Below are positions 19,979-30,190 of a stretch of 45,000 nt of DNA, in pieces (position 1 is the first letter of the stretch; the number at the start of each line of letters is the position of its first letter). The notes beneath the pieces are model-generated. The model had not been told where the DNA came from. It worked only from the letters and a program-made list of their open reading frames with translations, and made no database searches. The position numbers were made by a program, and so were the translations under genes. Source of the DNA: Symbiodinium natans (lineage: Eukaryota > Sar > Dinophyceae > Suessiales > Symbiodiniaceae); the NCBI GenBank assembly GCA_905221605.1, contig CAJNDS010002223.1:122501-167500 (forward strand). Direction: 5' to 3'.

Positions 19979-20120
19979 TTTAGGGTTCAGGGTTGAGGGT
20001 TTAGGGTTTAGGGTTTGGGGTTTGGGGTTTGGGGTTTGGGGTTTGGGGTTTGGGGTTTGGGGTTTGGGGTTAGGGGTTTGGGGTTTGGGGTTTGGGGTTT
20101 GGGGTTTAGGGTTTACGGTT
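19979..20120 (+). repeat. Telomere-like array with TTTGGGG block
   Basis: After TTCAGGG, TTGAGGG and TTTAGGG units, TTTGGGG repeats about 13 times (20014-20105, one TTAGGGG), then TTTAGGG and TTTACGG close it. The Gly-rich plus frame at 19893-20168 is largely this repeat. Confidence 0.95.
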
Positions 20121-20265
20121 CGCTTTCCTGAGTTCCGGGGCTCTGGGCTTGAGGCCGAGAAGATGTAAGCAGTTGGCTTCGTGTTGGAACAGGGGGCTCG
20201 GGCTCCGGATGAGCTGAATGCAGCAGCTTGAAAGCGAGGCTGCTGGGTGGAGACTGTATCTCCAA

Positions 20266-20319
20266 TCCTAAGCCCTAAACCCTAAACCCGAAACCCTAAA
20301 CCCTAAACCCTAAACCCTT
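20266..20319 (-). repeat. CCCTAAA array
   Basis: About eight units, one CCCGAAA. Confidence 0.93.
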
Positions 20320-20454
20320 AGGTGCAGTACTTTGGGGTCAACACATCGCTCCCATCCTAGGCCTCGAAAGACTCAGGCATGTGCTTCTCAAGGAAGCGGA
20401 GGGGTTGCAAGTCCCCCAAAAACTGCACACACTGTGCACCCCAAGCGCCACCTG

Positions 20455-20538
20455 TAACCCTAAACCCTAAACCCTAAACCCTAAACCCTAAACCCTAAAC
20501 CCTAAACCCTAAACCCTAAACCCTAAACCCTAAACCCA
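20455..20538 (-). repeat. CCCTAAA array
   Basis: About 12 perfect units. Confidence 0.95.
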
Positions 20539-20685
20539 AACGGCTGCACCACTCTGTGCGCATGGCTAAGGAGGTAAGGCGTGCAGGAGGAGCCATCGTC
20601 CTGGAATGGACAAGAAAAACCACGACCTAAAAATCTCAACTCCGAAGGCCCAAAGAGCAGCGCCACCTGTCCATGCCCCAGGGAG

Positions 20686-20754
20686 CCCTAAACACCCTAA
20701 ACCCTAAACCCCTAAACCCTAAACCCTAAACCCTAAACCCTAAACCCTAAACCC
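20686..20754 (-). repeat. CCCTAAA array
   Basis: About ten units, with CACCCTAAA and CCCCTAAA near the left. Confidence 0.93.
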
Positions 20755-20884
20755 GAAGCTCCTCCACCCAGAGCGGAGTCTGCCGATTCAGTTCTCTATC
20801 TTGAAGGGCCATGCTTACCTGGCGCAGGCTCGAAGCCCTCCCCCCACCCTCAGGCCGACCCCCAGGGCCGGCCCCCTAAGGAGT

Positions 20885-21286
20885 TCAGGGCTTAGGGTTT
20901 AGGGTTTAGGGTTTAGGGTTTAGGGCTTCGGGTTTAGGGTTTAGGGTTAGGGTTTAGGGTTTAGGGTTTAGGGTTTAGGGTTTAGGGTTTAGGGTTTAGG
21001 GTTTAGGGTTTAGGGTTTAGGGTTTAGGGTTTAGGGTTTAGGGTTAGGTTTAGGGTTTAGGGTTTAGGGTTTAGGGTTTAGGGTTTAGGGTTTAGGGTTT
21101 AGGGTTTAGGGTTTAGGGTTTAGGGTTTAGGGTTTAGGGTTTAGGGTTTAGGGTTTAGGGTTTAGGGTTTAGGGTTTAGGGTTTAGGGGTTAGGGGTTAG
21201 GGGTTAGGGGTTAGGGGTTAGGGGTTAGGGGTTAGGGGTTAGGGGTTAGGGGTTCGGGTTTAGGGTTTAGGGTTTAGGGTTCAGGG
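20885..21286 (+). repeat. Longest telomere-like array, with TTAGGGG block
   Basis: About 400 bp. Mostly perfect TTTAGGG, with single-base contractions near 20945 and 21044. A block of about ten TTAGGGG units (about 21183-21253) follows, then a return to TTTAGGG and TTCAGGG. Confidence 0.97.
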
Positions 21287-22047
21287 TGGTTGGTGCTTTC
21301 GAGAACCCTTTCATGAAGAGTTTGCAACTTGGAGACAACTTGAGACCTGTCTTCTAGGGCTCCACAGTTCGGGAGTGGGGGAAGCTTGGCGTTTCTTCTC
21401 TTTTTGAAGGGGGAGGGGGGGCCCTTGGGCTAGGGTCATTGAGAGCCAAGGTTGGCAGGATTTTCCCAAGGCTAAGCCCAGACACCGCAACCATCAGCCC
21501 GTTCGCATGTTGGCCCCGCTCCTCAGAACTGAAACCTCCCAAACCTGAACAAACCTGAAGGCCTCAGCGCTCGACCCGGTTGACCCCTATCCATCAACGT
21601 TTAGGATCTAGGTCTAGCGCCTCGGGATTGTACTCAAATCCTGAGCAAGCATACACACGCTAGACCCTAAGCTCCTCAACCCCCCCAGTCTGCTCGCGCA
21701 AGGCACCACGCCTCCACATAGAAGGACTGTGTGACCGCACTACCAAAACCGGTCTCTCCATCGAATTGCACCTTCGGCCGGTCGGGTGTTTTGGGCCTTT
21801 AGTGTTTGGGACTCACAATCCCTCAGATGCAGCTTTGAATAGAAAACAGTCCTTAATAGGGACTATAATAGGGGTACTATAATCCCTAGTAAGGACGGTT
21901 AGTAGTGTTCAGGATTCACAACCCCTCAACCCTGCAGCTTGGACATAACAGAGCATGTCATCGACAAGGTGGGAGGAGACAAAGATGATTCCAAGAGACC
22001 ACCTCCCTGTCGCAGCCACTAGGATGCGAAAGGATCAGCAGCTCTGG
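21287..22047. other. Spacer with one hairpin element
   Basis: 760 bp. One minus-strand frame (21354-21542) has no recognisable domain. A near-perfect hairpin lies at 21849-21896. Confidence 0.5.
21849..21896. mobile_element. AT-rich hairpin (inverted-repeat element)
   Basis: Arms of 19 nt (21849-21867, GTCCTTAATAGGGACTATA, and 21878-21896) pair at 17 of 19 positions around a 10-nt loop ATAGGGGTAC. It could be a small MITE remnant or a structured site. Confidence 0.6.
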
Positions 22048-22108
22048 AACCCTAAACCCTAAACCCTAAACCCTAAACCCTAAACCCTAAACCCTAAACC
22101 CTAAACCC
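22048..22108 (-). repeat. CCCTAAA array
   Basis: Nearly nine perfect units. Confidence 0.95.
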
Positions 22109-22740
22109 ACTGACATCTGAAGCTTGGCATGTAGGGCTCTTGATCTCCGCTTTAGGCCCGCTCATGCTTAAGATTATCGAAACGCAGGGTGCTCAGTACC
22201 TGCAGGAAAGGGATGGATTTGGTACAGCTTGATTTCATGTGCTACTTCTTGGTAGCCGAGTAACCATCTTACAATAAGGGTACCCTTTTTGGGGTTGCTG
22301 ATTTTTATACGGGACCCCAGAACCCAAAAAGGGCAAAAGGGTACCACTCAGCTTCCAAGACTTGAGGGCAAGAGCACTTTGAGGATCCCAAGCACAAAAA
22401 ACTCCCAACATCCCGGACACGCACATCCCAGCATGTAGGGCTTTCTGGCTCCTAGGGTCCAACCACACAATTTGCTATACAAAATCAAAAGTACTGTAAA
22501 AATATAAGTCATCATCTTAATAAAACTCATAATCATACTCATCATAATTATCATGATACTGGTCATGATAATATACCCCCCAACTGACAGATTCACATCA
22601 ACCAACGCCCCCACCACGGCCTCTAGCATGTGGCCGGATCCAGACAAAAGGTCCATGGCCACCTCGGATTGCCTGATGGGGGCTTGGCGCCTTAAAAAAA
22701 GAGGCTTGAGGGGGGTGTTTGCGGGTTTTTGGGGGGGGGT
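22109..22740. other. Spacer, AT-rich in the middle
   Basis: Contains the inverted-repeat element at 22278-22345 and an AT-rich ATCATAAT-type stretch (about 22490-22575). The 104-codon minus frame across it has a low-complexity Ile/Met stretch that looks repeat-derived. Confidence 0.5.
22278..22345. mobile_element. Short inverted-repeat element
   Basis: Left arm GGGTACCCTTTTTGGGGTT (22278-22296) is an imperfect inverted copy of the right arm at 22321-22345 (AACCCAAAAAGGG then AAAAGGGTACC), which has a small insertion. The left arm resembles the one at 1818. Confidence 0.55.
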
Positions 22741-22805
22741 TTTAGGCGGTTTGGGGTTTGGGGTTTGGGGTTTAGGGTTTGGGGTGTCAGGGTCTAGGGT
22801 TTAGG
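22741..22805 (+). repeat. TTTGGGG/TTTAGGG array
   Basis: About nine drifted units, several TTTGGGG. Confidence 0.85.
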
Positions 22806-23587
22806 CTCGGAGTGCAAGGGGGGCTCAGGGTGCAGGATGTAGGTCGACCATGCTTAGCAAGCTTAGCAGCTCCAACGTCTAAACCCCGAACCTCCTTCAG
22901 CCTGATATCCAAACTGTAAGTTCTGAGAAGGCGAGGAAGAAGCTGGCTCCAAGGAACAAGGAGCCATCTAAGACCTTGTGAGGGGGTTCGGGCATCCCAA
23001 GTGCAAATACACTGGGAAACCACGTCCAAGCCTGGATCAAGAGCGCCCTTGCAACTTTCTTAGCGACACGGTTCCTCTTCGCCCCCCCCCCCCCCCCTCG
23101 GGCCCAACAAGCAAGCCGGCAAAGCGCGCTGCATGTGTGAAAGAGCTACTTGGGCCTTTTGGGAGTCTTAGACGGTCTAGGAAGTCTAGTAGGGCCTTCG
23201 GGTTTCCGCCCTCCTCCTCCGGTGCCCGGCCTAAGTAGTAGGTCACCTTTGCTGACCTTGACAAGCGTGCTTTGCAACCTGGGCGAAGATCACGAAGCTG
23301 GGTCGAGATGGTTTTTGCGGGTCTCAGGTCTTCACCCTAAGTTGGGGCAGGTCTTCGGGGGTGGGATTCGAAAGGACATTGGAGCAAATTTCGGCTTCGT
23401 CGCTGCGCTACTAAGTGTTAGGCGGCTTTTGGGGGACCCCGGTCTTACAGGCACTTGTAGGCTCAGGCTGAGGGCCAATGGAGCTTGAAAGGATTTACGT
23501 CGTCCCTGCAGAGCCCAGGGCCGCAAAACTCCAAAACTCAAACACCAGCATCGCCACATACTGCATTTTTTAGGGAGTGTTATATAT

Positions 23588-23621
<34 letters not shown>

Positions 23622-24353
23622 ACAATGGGTTTGTAAGGCCACGCAGACATGCTGAGAGCCGGGCGTGCCCAGCCAATTACTGGACCTCTGGCTGTTGGAA
23701 TTCTCAGGGGCTTCTTGTTTTTGGGAGATGGGGTGGGGCGGGGGGTCCTTTTCCTCTGCATTGTGTTATGTTATAAAGTGGGGCTCCAACCGATTCGAAC
23801 AGAGCCTGCAGGTTTAGGCCTCTCCGCATTCTCAGAGCCGAGGCTTCCTTGTAACTTTGTCGGGCTCGACATGGCAAGCGTCAGAACCTCTCCCTCTATC
23901 TCCCAGCGCGCCCCTCGTTCCAAACCATGACTTCACAAGCCCCAAAGAAACAGCAGAGTGCGGATCTTACAAAGTTCTGGGTCCCGGCCCACAAGGACAG
24001 ATACACAGCCACACTTCGAAAGCTGTGGCTTAAGTTTCAGATCTTCGGCTAGGGTTTAGTTCAAGGCTCTAGCGTGCTTGATGGTACGGAGTTGAGGGCC
24101 CCGGCCTGACAACATGCTCTTCCAAATTCGAGAGTTCTTGCGATAACTCCTGGCCCGGGGCGGACAACGCATGTGGCTTGGCTTCATAGGGACGAATCAG
24201 GACCCACTAAGGTACCCCTAATTTCGGAAACCCCATGTAGGGTCGAGTCGACGGGAAGCTCCTGGATCTTTCGAGGATCCGCTTGCGAATTGAGCTCCGT
24301 CTGCACGGTGGCCCGCCGCTGCATGAGCGAACCCACCTGCGCCAAGAGAGCAC
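22806..24353. other. 1.55-kb region free of telomere repeats; no recognised gene
   Basis: Holds poly-C (23082-23097, 16 C) and a TA microsatellite (23580-23623). Frames overlap on both strands: plus 22978-23238, minus 23037-23264 (75 codons, moderately protein-like), plus 23150-23488 (112 codons), minus 23332-23676. None has a domain I recognise. Confidence 0.35.
23580..23623. repeat. TA microsatellite
   Basis: Alternating TA with two TATG interruptions, about 44 bp. Confidence 0.95.
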
Positions 24354-24431
24354 AGGGTTTAGGGTTTAGGGTCTAGGGTTTACGGTTTAGGGTTTAGGGT
24401 TTCGGGTCTAGCGTTTCGGGTTGTAGGGTTT
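24354..24431 (+). repeat. Degenerate TTTAGGG array
   Basis: About 11 units with TCTAGGG, TTTACGG, TTTCGGG and TCTAGCG. Confidence 0.9.
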
Positions 24432-24711
24432 GGGCACCACAAGGCACTTGCAGGGTTCAGGGTTCTTGGCATAGGGTTGAGGGGCGCGATTTCGTAGCCA
24501 AGGGTTTCAAAACTGTCTCAAAACTCTGAACCCTGAAACTGAACTGTCCAGGGTAGATGGTTGCAAAACATGTACGTACTGCAAAACCCCTAAACTGGCC
24601 CTAAACCCTACAAGAAAAAGGAAAGACCTCCGCAAACCAGTTTGCACACTCAGTGGCTTTTCAGAATGAGCTTGAGCATTCTGAGCTTGGACCTCTCCAA
24701 GCCCACGGCTA

Positions 24712-24749
24712 ACCCCTAAACCCTAAACCCTAAACCCTAAACCCTAAAC
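24712..24749 (-). repeat. CCCTAAA array
   Basis: Five units; the first CCCCTAAA. Confidence 0.92.
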
Positions 24750-25193
24750 TGTTCAGCTAACTATTCAAGAAAAGTTGGGTTGCACAACAAGTCTGGCATC
24801 AGCGCAGTTCGTTGGGTTTGCTGTGTGTTGATGCTTCTTGAGGTTCAGGTCCAGGTTTTTGCAGGCTTAAGGGCTCAGGGTCCCCATAGACAACCTTATA
24901 CAACCTTCTTAACACAAAAGGCACACCCAGTACCCTGACACCCCCCAGCTACCAGGCTTCAGGAGACCATACTCCCCTTAGAACCTCAATAACAATCATA
25001 TGTTTAATATCCTCTTGGGGTTTATGTGAACAAAAATGTTTTAAAAAGAAGCCCAAGGGGGGATTTAGAAGAGGGCCTTGTGCTCCTGCACCCAGTGGAT
25101 GGCGAAGGAAGGGCCGAAGGCTGTGTACTTCAGCCTTGGTTTCCGTAGAGTCTTGGGGCTCGGAGGGCCGAAGTGCTGAGCTAAGAGCTGAGG
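24750..25193. other. Spacer with no recognised gene
   Basis: 440 bp. AT-rich near 24985-25060, where TCTTGGGGTTTAT and AAGCCCAAGGGGGG form a weak inverted pair. No gene recognised. Confidence 0.5.
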
Positions 25194-25261
25194 CCTAAGG
25201 GCTAAGGGCTAAGGACCAAGGACCAAGGGCTAAGGGCTAAGGGTTTAGGGTTTAGGGTTGA
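25194..25261 (+). repeat. CTAAGGG array passing into TTTAGGG
   Basis: Units GCTAAGGG and ACCAAGG repeat before three standard TTTAGGG/TTGAGAG units. Confidence 0.85.
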
Positions 25262-26305
25262 GAGCTTACTCCGCATGCTTGAAGGAGCTTCTGCATCCCG
25301 AAGGTGGGGTCTACTGCGCAACACAGAAGCCAGTCTTGTGAGGGCCCCTGCACTTTCTTCGAGTAGCAGCCCTGAATCCTCAAAAGCCCTCCGAGCATCC
25401 GGCAACTTCTTTCGCGCGTCCAGGCTGAGCAGGAAGGGGCACAGGCGTGGCCTAAGCCAGGAAGATTGCATGCCAGACCCTGAAGCCTCAAGCTCAGAGC
25501 TGGAACAGGACCTCTGACAGCAAGGGCTGTCACCCATGAAACAGGAATAGAGAATGAGAAGGAAGAGAAGAATTACAAGAATGAGAAGACGAGTGAGAAG
25601 AATGAGAAGAAAGAGGGCGCAAAAGGCTTCTCTAGGTTGAAAAACCCTCAGGGCTCCGGCGTTTTGACACGTCTGTCTTCTAAGAGTTCAGGTTATATAC
25701 GTTCTACGTTCAGGGTGCAGGGTTCGAGGTCAGAAGAAATCCTTGCCACGTGACGTCCCTGAATGCTCCAGACATGGAACAAGCTCCCCAGGCAGAGTGT
25801 GATAAATAACCTGAAGCTCCAACACTGAACCCCCAAACCGGCAAAACAAAAGCCCAAGCCAAAGGCAGGGTCGTCGTCCAGGGCGGCAAGGTTGCACCTC
25901 AGTGGTTCACCCTTTACCCCCCTATCCCTCCGAGGTTTTCCCGCTTCCAAGTCCCTGACCCTTTATCATTTTTTTAGGGGGCGTGGTGGTGGGGCTTTGG
26001 GTTTCGGGTTTTGGAGTTGAGGGTTTCATGCAAGTTTGCGCGTTTAGGGCCCAGGGTTTGGTTCAGGTTTTAGGGCATAGGCATAGGGTTCGCAGAGATT
26101 TTGGGGTCTTGGGGCTTAGGGATTAGGATCCTCGCAACTGTCGGCACATGTGGAACTCGAGGACGACTTGCTCCAAAGGTTCCGACAGCGGCGACAATTG
26201 CGACAGAAGACAAGAACACTGAAAAAGAGCAGCAACAGACCTGCCGGGGAACTCTGGCTTTTCGTCTGAATTGGGCTTCGGAAGGGTTTTTTGGGGGGGA
26301 TCGGT
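25262..26305. other. 1-kb region with overlapping frames and a purine-rich tract
   Basis: Around 25202-25537 two minus frames and one plus frame overlap. The longer minus frame (111 codons) has a plausible Leu/Ala/Glu-rich helical stretch but no recognisable domain. Further weak frames lie at 25693-25950 (minus) and 26070-26354 (minus). Confidence 0.3.
25543..25617 (+). repeat. Polypurine GAGAAGAAT-type repeat
   Basis: About 75 bp almost entirely A/G on the plus strand, with repeated GAATGAGAAG words. Confidence 0.85.
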
Positions 26306-26340
26306 CCCTAAACCCTGAACCCTGAACCCTAAACCCTGAA
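26306..26340 (-). repeat. Short CCCTAAA/CCCTGAA array
   Basis: Five units. Confidence 0.9.
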
Positions 26341-26401
26341 CTCCAGCGCTGCAAAGTGGGCGGAACGTCCAGCTACAGCGGTTTCAGGGGTTAAGGTAAT
26401 G

Positions 26402-26540
26402 GGCTTAGGGGGGTTTAGGGTTCAGGGTTCAGGGTTCAAGGTTTAGGGTTTAGGGTTTAGGGTTTAGGGCTTAGGGTTTAGGGTTTAGGGTTTAGGGGCG
26501 TAGGGTTTAGGGTGTAGGGTTTAGGCTTTAGGGGCTAGGG
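26402..26540 (+). repeat. Mixed TTTAGGG array
   Basis: About 18 units including TTCAGGG, CTTAGGG and GGCGTAGGG variants. Confidence 0.9.
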
Positions 26541-26640
26541 CCTTGAGAGACGGATTCTGAGGCTGGTGCTGACTACGCTCAGCGCATCTTCCAGCTGCAC
26601 CTGTGCCATGTCGCACTGGACATGGACCCCTACTCCTCCA

Positions 26641-26658
26641 CCCCCCCCCCCCCCCCCC
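26641..26658 (-). repeat. Poly-C tract, 18 C
   Basis: Two bases left of a C-strand telomere array. On the minus strand it is a G18 tract at the 3' end of the G-rich array. Confidence 0.9.
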
Positions 26659-26660
26659 AC

Positions 26661-26712
26661 ACCCTGAACCCTAAACCCGAAACCCTAAACCCTAAACCCG
26701 AAACCCGAAACC
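26661..26712 (-). repeat. CCCTAAA/CCCGAAA array
   Basis: About seven units, three or four of them CCCGAAA. Confidence 0.9.
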
Positions 26713-26916
26713 CCCACCCCCATCCCTGGTACCTCAGCTCAGGGCCTTTGCCAACATGCAAACACGCTTACGATAGAGACAATGTACTATGAAACCATGC
26801 AAAGTTGACTACGATGGAAGACTGTGAATGTCTCGGCATCGCGAGCCTGAAAGCATATCCTGGGCCTTAAAGTCACCGATATCTGAAAACAGTGCCCCCT
26901 AAAATCCCCTCTGAAG

Positions 26917-27048
26917 CCCTAAACCCCTAAACCCTAAACCCTAAACCCTAAACCCTAAACCCTAAACCCTAAACCCTAAACCCCTAAACCCTAAACCCTA
27001 AACCCTAAACCCTAAACCCTAAACCCTAAACCCGAAACCTAAACCCCT
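26917..27048 (-). repeat. CCCTAAA array
   Basis: About 18 units with occasional CCCCTAAA and one CCCGAAA. Confidence 0.95.
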
Positions 27049-27159
27049 CAAATGCCCTCAAGCCCTCAGTCCACAACATCCAGGTTCGACTTTCCGGGGG
27101 AGTGCCATGCTCGTGGGTAGGGTTGGGACTGGGATTGAAGGTTCAAAGGGCGGGGAGGC

Positions 27160-27276
27160 CCCTAAGCCCTAATCCCTAAACCCTAAACCCTAACCCCTAA
27201 TCCCTAAACCCTAAACCCTAAACCCTAAACCCTGAACCCTGAACCCTGAACCCTGAACCCTGAACCCTGAACCCTA
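27160..27276 (-). repeat. CCCTAAA array ending in CCCTGAA block
   Basis: About nine mixed CCCTAAA and CCCTAAT units, then about seven CCCTGAA units in a row (TTCAGGG on the other strand). Confidence 0.95.
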
Positions 27277-27632
27277 CCTAAAGTCTTCGGAATTGGTGCG
27301 GTGCCTGAAGTTTCTTGTCTAGCTTGGTGGACGTCCACAGCCTCGGCTCAAACTTTCAACGCCGAGGGTTTCAGGTCGGTTGGGCTTGAGGTTACACGCA
27401 GCTTCGGGTTCGAGGCTTCGGCTGAAAAGCTTAGAACTTTTTTGAAATCTCTTCTGGCAAGGGCCTGGAGCCAAGCATTTTTTGAGTGCTCGCTTTTAGG
27501 GGTTACCATGTCTTCGGCCAAGGCCAAACAAGTCAGCAACATTTGGCACCACTTTCTGTGCTTGCCGGTCCGCCTGATGTGCGCAAGCCATATGGGCACG
27601 ACGGAGGATGGCTCGAGCCACCCCAAACCCAT
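27277..27632. other. Spacer with overlapping sense and antisense frames
   Basis: A plus frame (27301-27639, 112 codons) and a minus frame (27348-27632, 94 codons) cover the same DNA. Neither has a recognisable domain, and the plus frame reads into the telomere repeat. Confidence 0.3.
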
Positions 27633-27705
27633 CCCCTAAACCCTAAACCCTAAACCCTAAACCCCAAACCCCAAACCCCAAACCCCAAACCCTAAACCCT
27701 AAACC
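27633..27705 (-). repeat. CCCTAAA/CCCCAAA array
   Basis: About ten units; a central run of CCCCAAA. Confidence 0.93.
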
Positions 27706-27822
27706 GTCTCCTGAGGGGCGGGCGCGGACTCATTGGCCAGCTCGTGGTAGTGAGCCTTGTCCACAGCGACTTCAGCCAGGCAAAGGAAAAAAAAAGAAAC
27801 ATCCTGAGTTCAAAAGCCTTTG

Positions 27823-27863
27823 AAACCCTAAACCCTAAACCCTAAATCCTAAACCCTAAAGCC
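27823..27863 (-). repeat. Short CCCTAAA array
   Basis: Nearly six units including TCCTAAA. Confidence 0.9.
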
Positions 27864-28202
27864 TGCACACCCACAAGCTCCGATGCGCAACAACGGGAAG
27901 CATCCCGGGCCCCTAGATGCTGAAGGGAGGACCACTTGCCACTTGGGGCTGACCTACAACTACAACCGCATGTATCGGGGACCTCTTTTTGGAGCGCTGC
28001 CCGAAAGGGAGGCCGTGTGTGTGTGTGTTTGCTTTTCTGCAGCTTGAGGCTTCGGGCTCAGAGTTCAGGAGGAAACAGCAAATGCAAAGTGCACTTGTCA
28101 ACTGCGCCTCTCGGACGGGGCATTGAGGTTTCAAGTCTCAAAGTATGAGTATTTCACGGTTATAGTTTTTAGATCCTGGGCTGGGTTTAAGGCTTGCAAA
28201 AG
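27864..28202. other. Spacer with no recognised gene
   Basis: 340 bp with overlapping frames on both strands (27913-28134 minus, 27936-28148 plus) and a short GT run near 28017-28028. Confidence 0.45.
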
Positions 28203-28300
28203 TTTAGGGTTTAGGGTCTAGGGTTTAGGGCTTAGGGTTTAGGGCTTACGGCTTAGGGTTTAGGGTTTAGGGCTTAGGGCTTAGGGCTTAGGGTTTAGGG
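28203..28300 (+). repeat. TTTAGGG/CTTAGGG array
   Basis: 14 units alternating between TTTAGGG and CTTAGGG, with one CTTACGG. Confidence 0.93.
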
Positions 28301-28416
28301 CACATGGGGCTTGGGATGTGGGAGCTGGTGCCAGTGCTGAATGACCTGCAGGAGCCGCAGAAGCTCCACGGCATTCGCAACGCTGGGGTTGTCCTCAGTC
28401 TGCTGGCACGTCAGCT

Positions 28417-28770
<354 letters not shown>

Positions 28771-28887
28771 CCCCCCCCCCACACACCCCAACCCCGCCAG
28801 TCCCCCCCCCAACCCACCCGAAGCAAAAGCAATTGACCCGCACAGTCTTGACTGGTCTGGGCAGCGGTTCTGCAGCCGCCTGTCCTC

Positions 28888-28947
28888 CCTGAACCCTAAA
28901 CCCTAAACCCTAAACCCTAAACCCCAAAACCCTAAACCCTAAACCCT
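28888..28947 (-). repeat. CCCTAAA array
   Basis: About eight units, one CCCCAAAA. Confidence 0.94.
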
Positions 28948-29026
28948 CATGAGCCTCGCCACCAAAAAGCCTCTAGTGGCCCCAGCTCGAAACTTATAAA
29001 GCCCGCACAACCTCAATCCCACTGTT

Positions 29027-29131
29027 ACCCTAAACCCTAAACCCTAAACCCTAAACCCTAAACCCTAAACCCTAAACCCTGAACCCTAAACCCTAAACCC
29101 TAAACCCTAAACCCTAAACCCTAAACCCTAA
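29027..29131 (-). repeat. CCCTAAA array
   Basis: 15 units, one CCCTGAA. Confidence 0.95.
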
Positions 29132-29258
29132 GACGACTCCTGGGATCTCTGAGCCCAGGTCCGGGGCCAGACATTCGTGGATGGGAGCCTCGCCACGGCA
29201 GAAGAAGCCCTCTGCAAGACCCCGCAACTGCCCCTTGGGGCGCTGGGAGATTGGGCTT

Positions 29259-29395
29259 CCCTAAACCCTAAACCCTAAACCCTAAACCCTAAACCCTAAA
29301 CCCTAAACCCTAAACCCTAAACCCTAAACCCTAAACCCTAAACCCTAAACCCTAAACCCTAAACCCTAAACCCTAAACCCTAAACCCTAAACCCT
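29259..29395 (-). repeat. CCCTAAA array
   Basis: About 19 perfect units. Confidence 0.96.
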
Positions 29396-29580
29396 GCTAC
29401 ATGAAAGTCTGGCTTAAGGTTTAAGGTTTGAAGGGCTCAGGGCTCGGAACCCAAAGTTGATAGACACCGGGGAAGGCGCCGAAGCTGCCAAGCTTCATTG
29501 CTCCAACATGCTTCAACACCATCAGCCCCCCCATGCAGATCGCAAACACTCTCATCCTCCAGTGCCCTGGACATCAGCCC

Positions 29581-29657
29581 AGGGTTCAGGGGTTTAGGGG
29601 TTTAGGGGCTTAGGGGGCTTAGGGGGTTTAGGGGTTTAGGGGTTTAGGGGTTTAGGG
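29581..29657 (+). repeat. TTTAGGGG octamer array
   Basis: Nine to ten units, mostly the octamer TTTAGGGG, with CTTAGGGGG variants. Confidence 0.93.
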
Positions 29658-29846
29658 TTGCCCTGACCCCTCGGCTGAGCCCTGAGCCTGCTCTGACTGG
29701 TAGAGCTCCCTCGACATGCCGTTGGCCGCGTTGCGCACGGTCCGCCGCCTCACAGCAGCAGGGACGGCCTCCCTGGGGCTCTGCATATCGTGCGGGTGCG
29801 GGGCTGATCGAGTTTGTCGAAATTTGGGGTTTTGGGCGGTAGCAGT

Positions 29847-29891
29847 CCTAAACCCTAATTAAGCCCTAAACCCTCAACCCTCAACCCTAAA
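29847..29891 (-). repeat. Degenerate CCCTAAA array
   Basis: About six units with CCCTAATTAAG and CCCTCAA. Confidence 0.85.
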
Positions 29892-29976
29892 CTTATTTGG
29901 ATTCATGGCCTTGCCTGCCTGGGATTTGATATCCAGTCTGCAGCTCCACAGCGCACGCCCAAGCCTGGAATCCTTC

Positions 29977-30053
29977 CCCAAAAGCCCAAAAGCCCAAAAG
30001 CCCAAAAGCCCAAAAGCCCAAAAGCCCAAAAGCCCAAAAGCCCAAAAGCCCAA
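29977..30053 (-). repeat. AAAAGCCC octamer array
   Basis: Between nine and ten near-perfect copies of AAAAGCCC (GGGCTTTT on the other strand), joined directly to a CCCTAAA array. Confidence 0.95.
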
Positions 30054-30093
30054 AACCCTAAACCCTAAACCTAAACCCTAAACCCTAAACCCC
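30054..30093 (-). repeat. CCCTAAA array
   Basis: Nearly six units, one shortened to CCTAAA, continuous with the AAAAGCCC array. Confidence 0.93.
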
Positions 30094-30190
30094 TGTGTGG
30101 CCGTTTTAAGAGAGCCTCTTCCTCGCCGGCGTGTTGGGCGGGCCTGGGCCGGCTTTGGACTGGGTCGGTGATTCAGCCAGTGGTCTAGGG

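Noticed and set aside
20444-20670. AGCGCCACCTGT occurring twice (20444, 20659) and a close match near 12771
   Set aside because: A repeated 12-mer is expected by chance in 45 kb, and the flanks do not match.
25202-25537. 111-codon minus frame with helical character
   Set aside because: It begins beside and ends in drifted telomere repeat, and two other frames are equally open; no family recognised.
27070-27110. GGTTCGACT resembling a tRNA T-loop
   Set aside because: The neighbouring bases do not form the T-stem, and no acceptor or anticodon arms could be placed.
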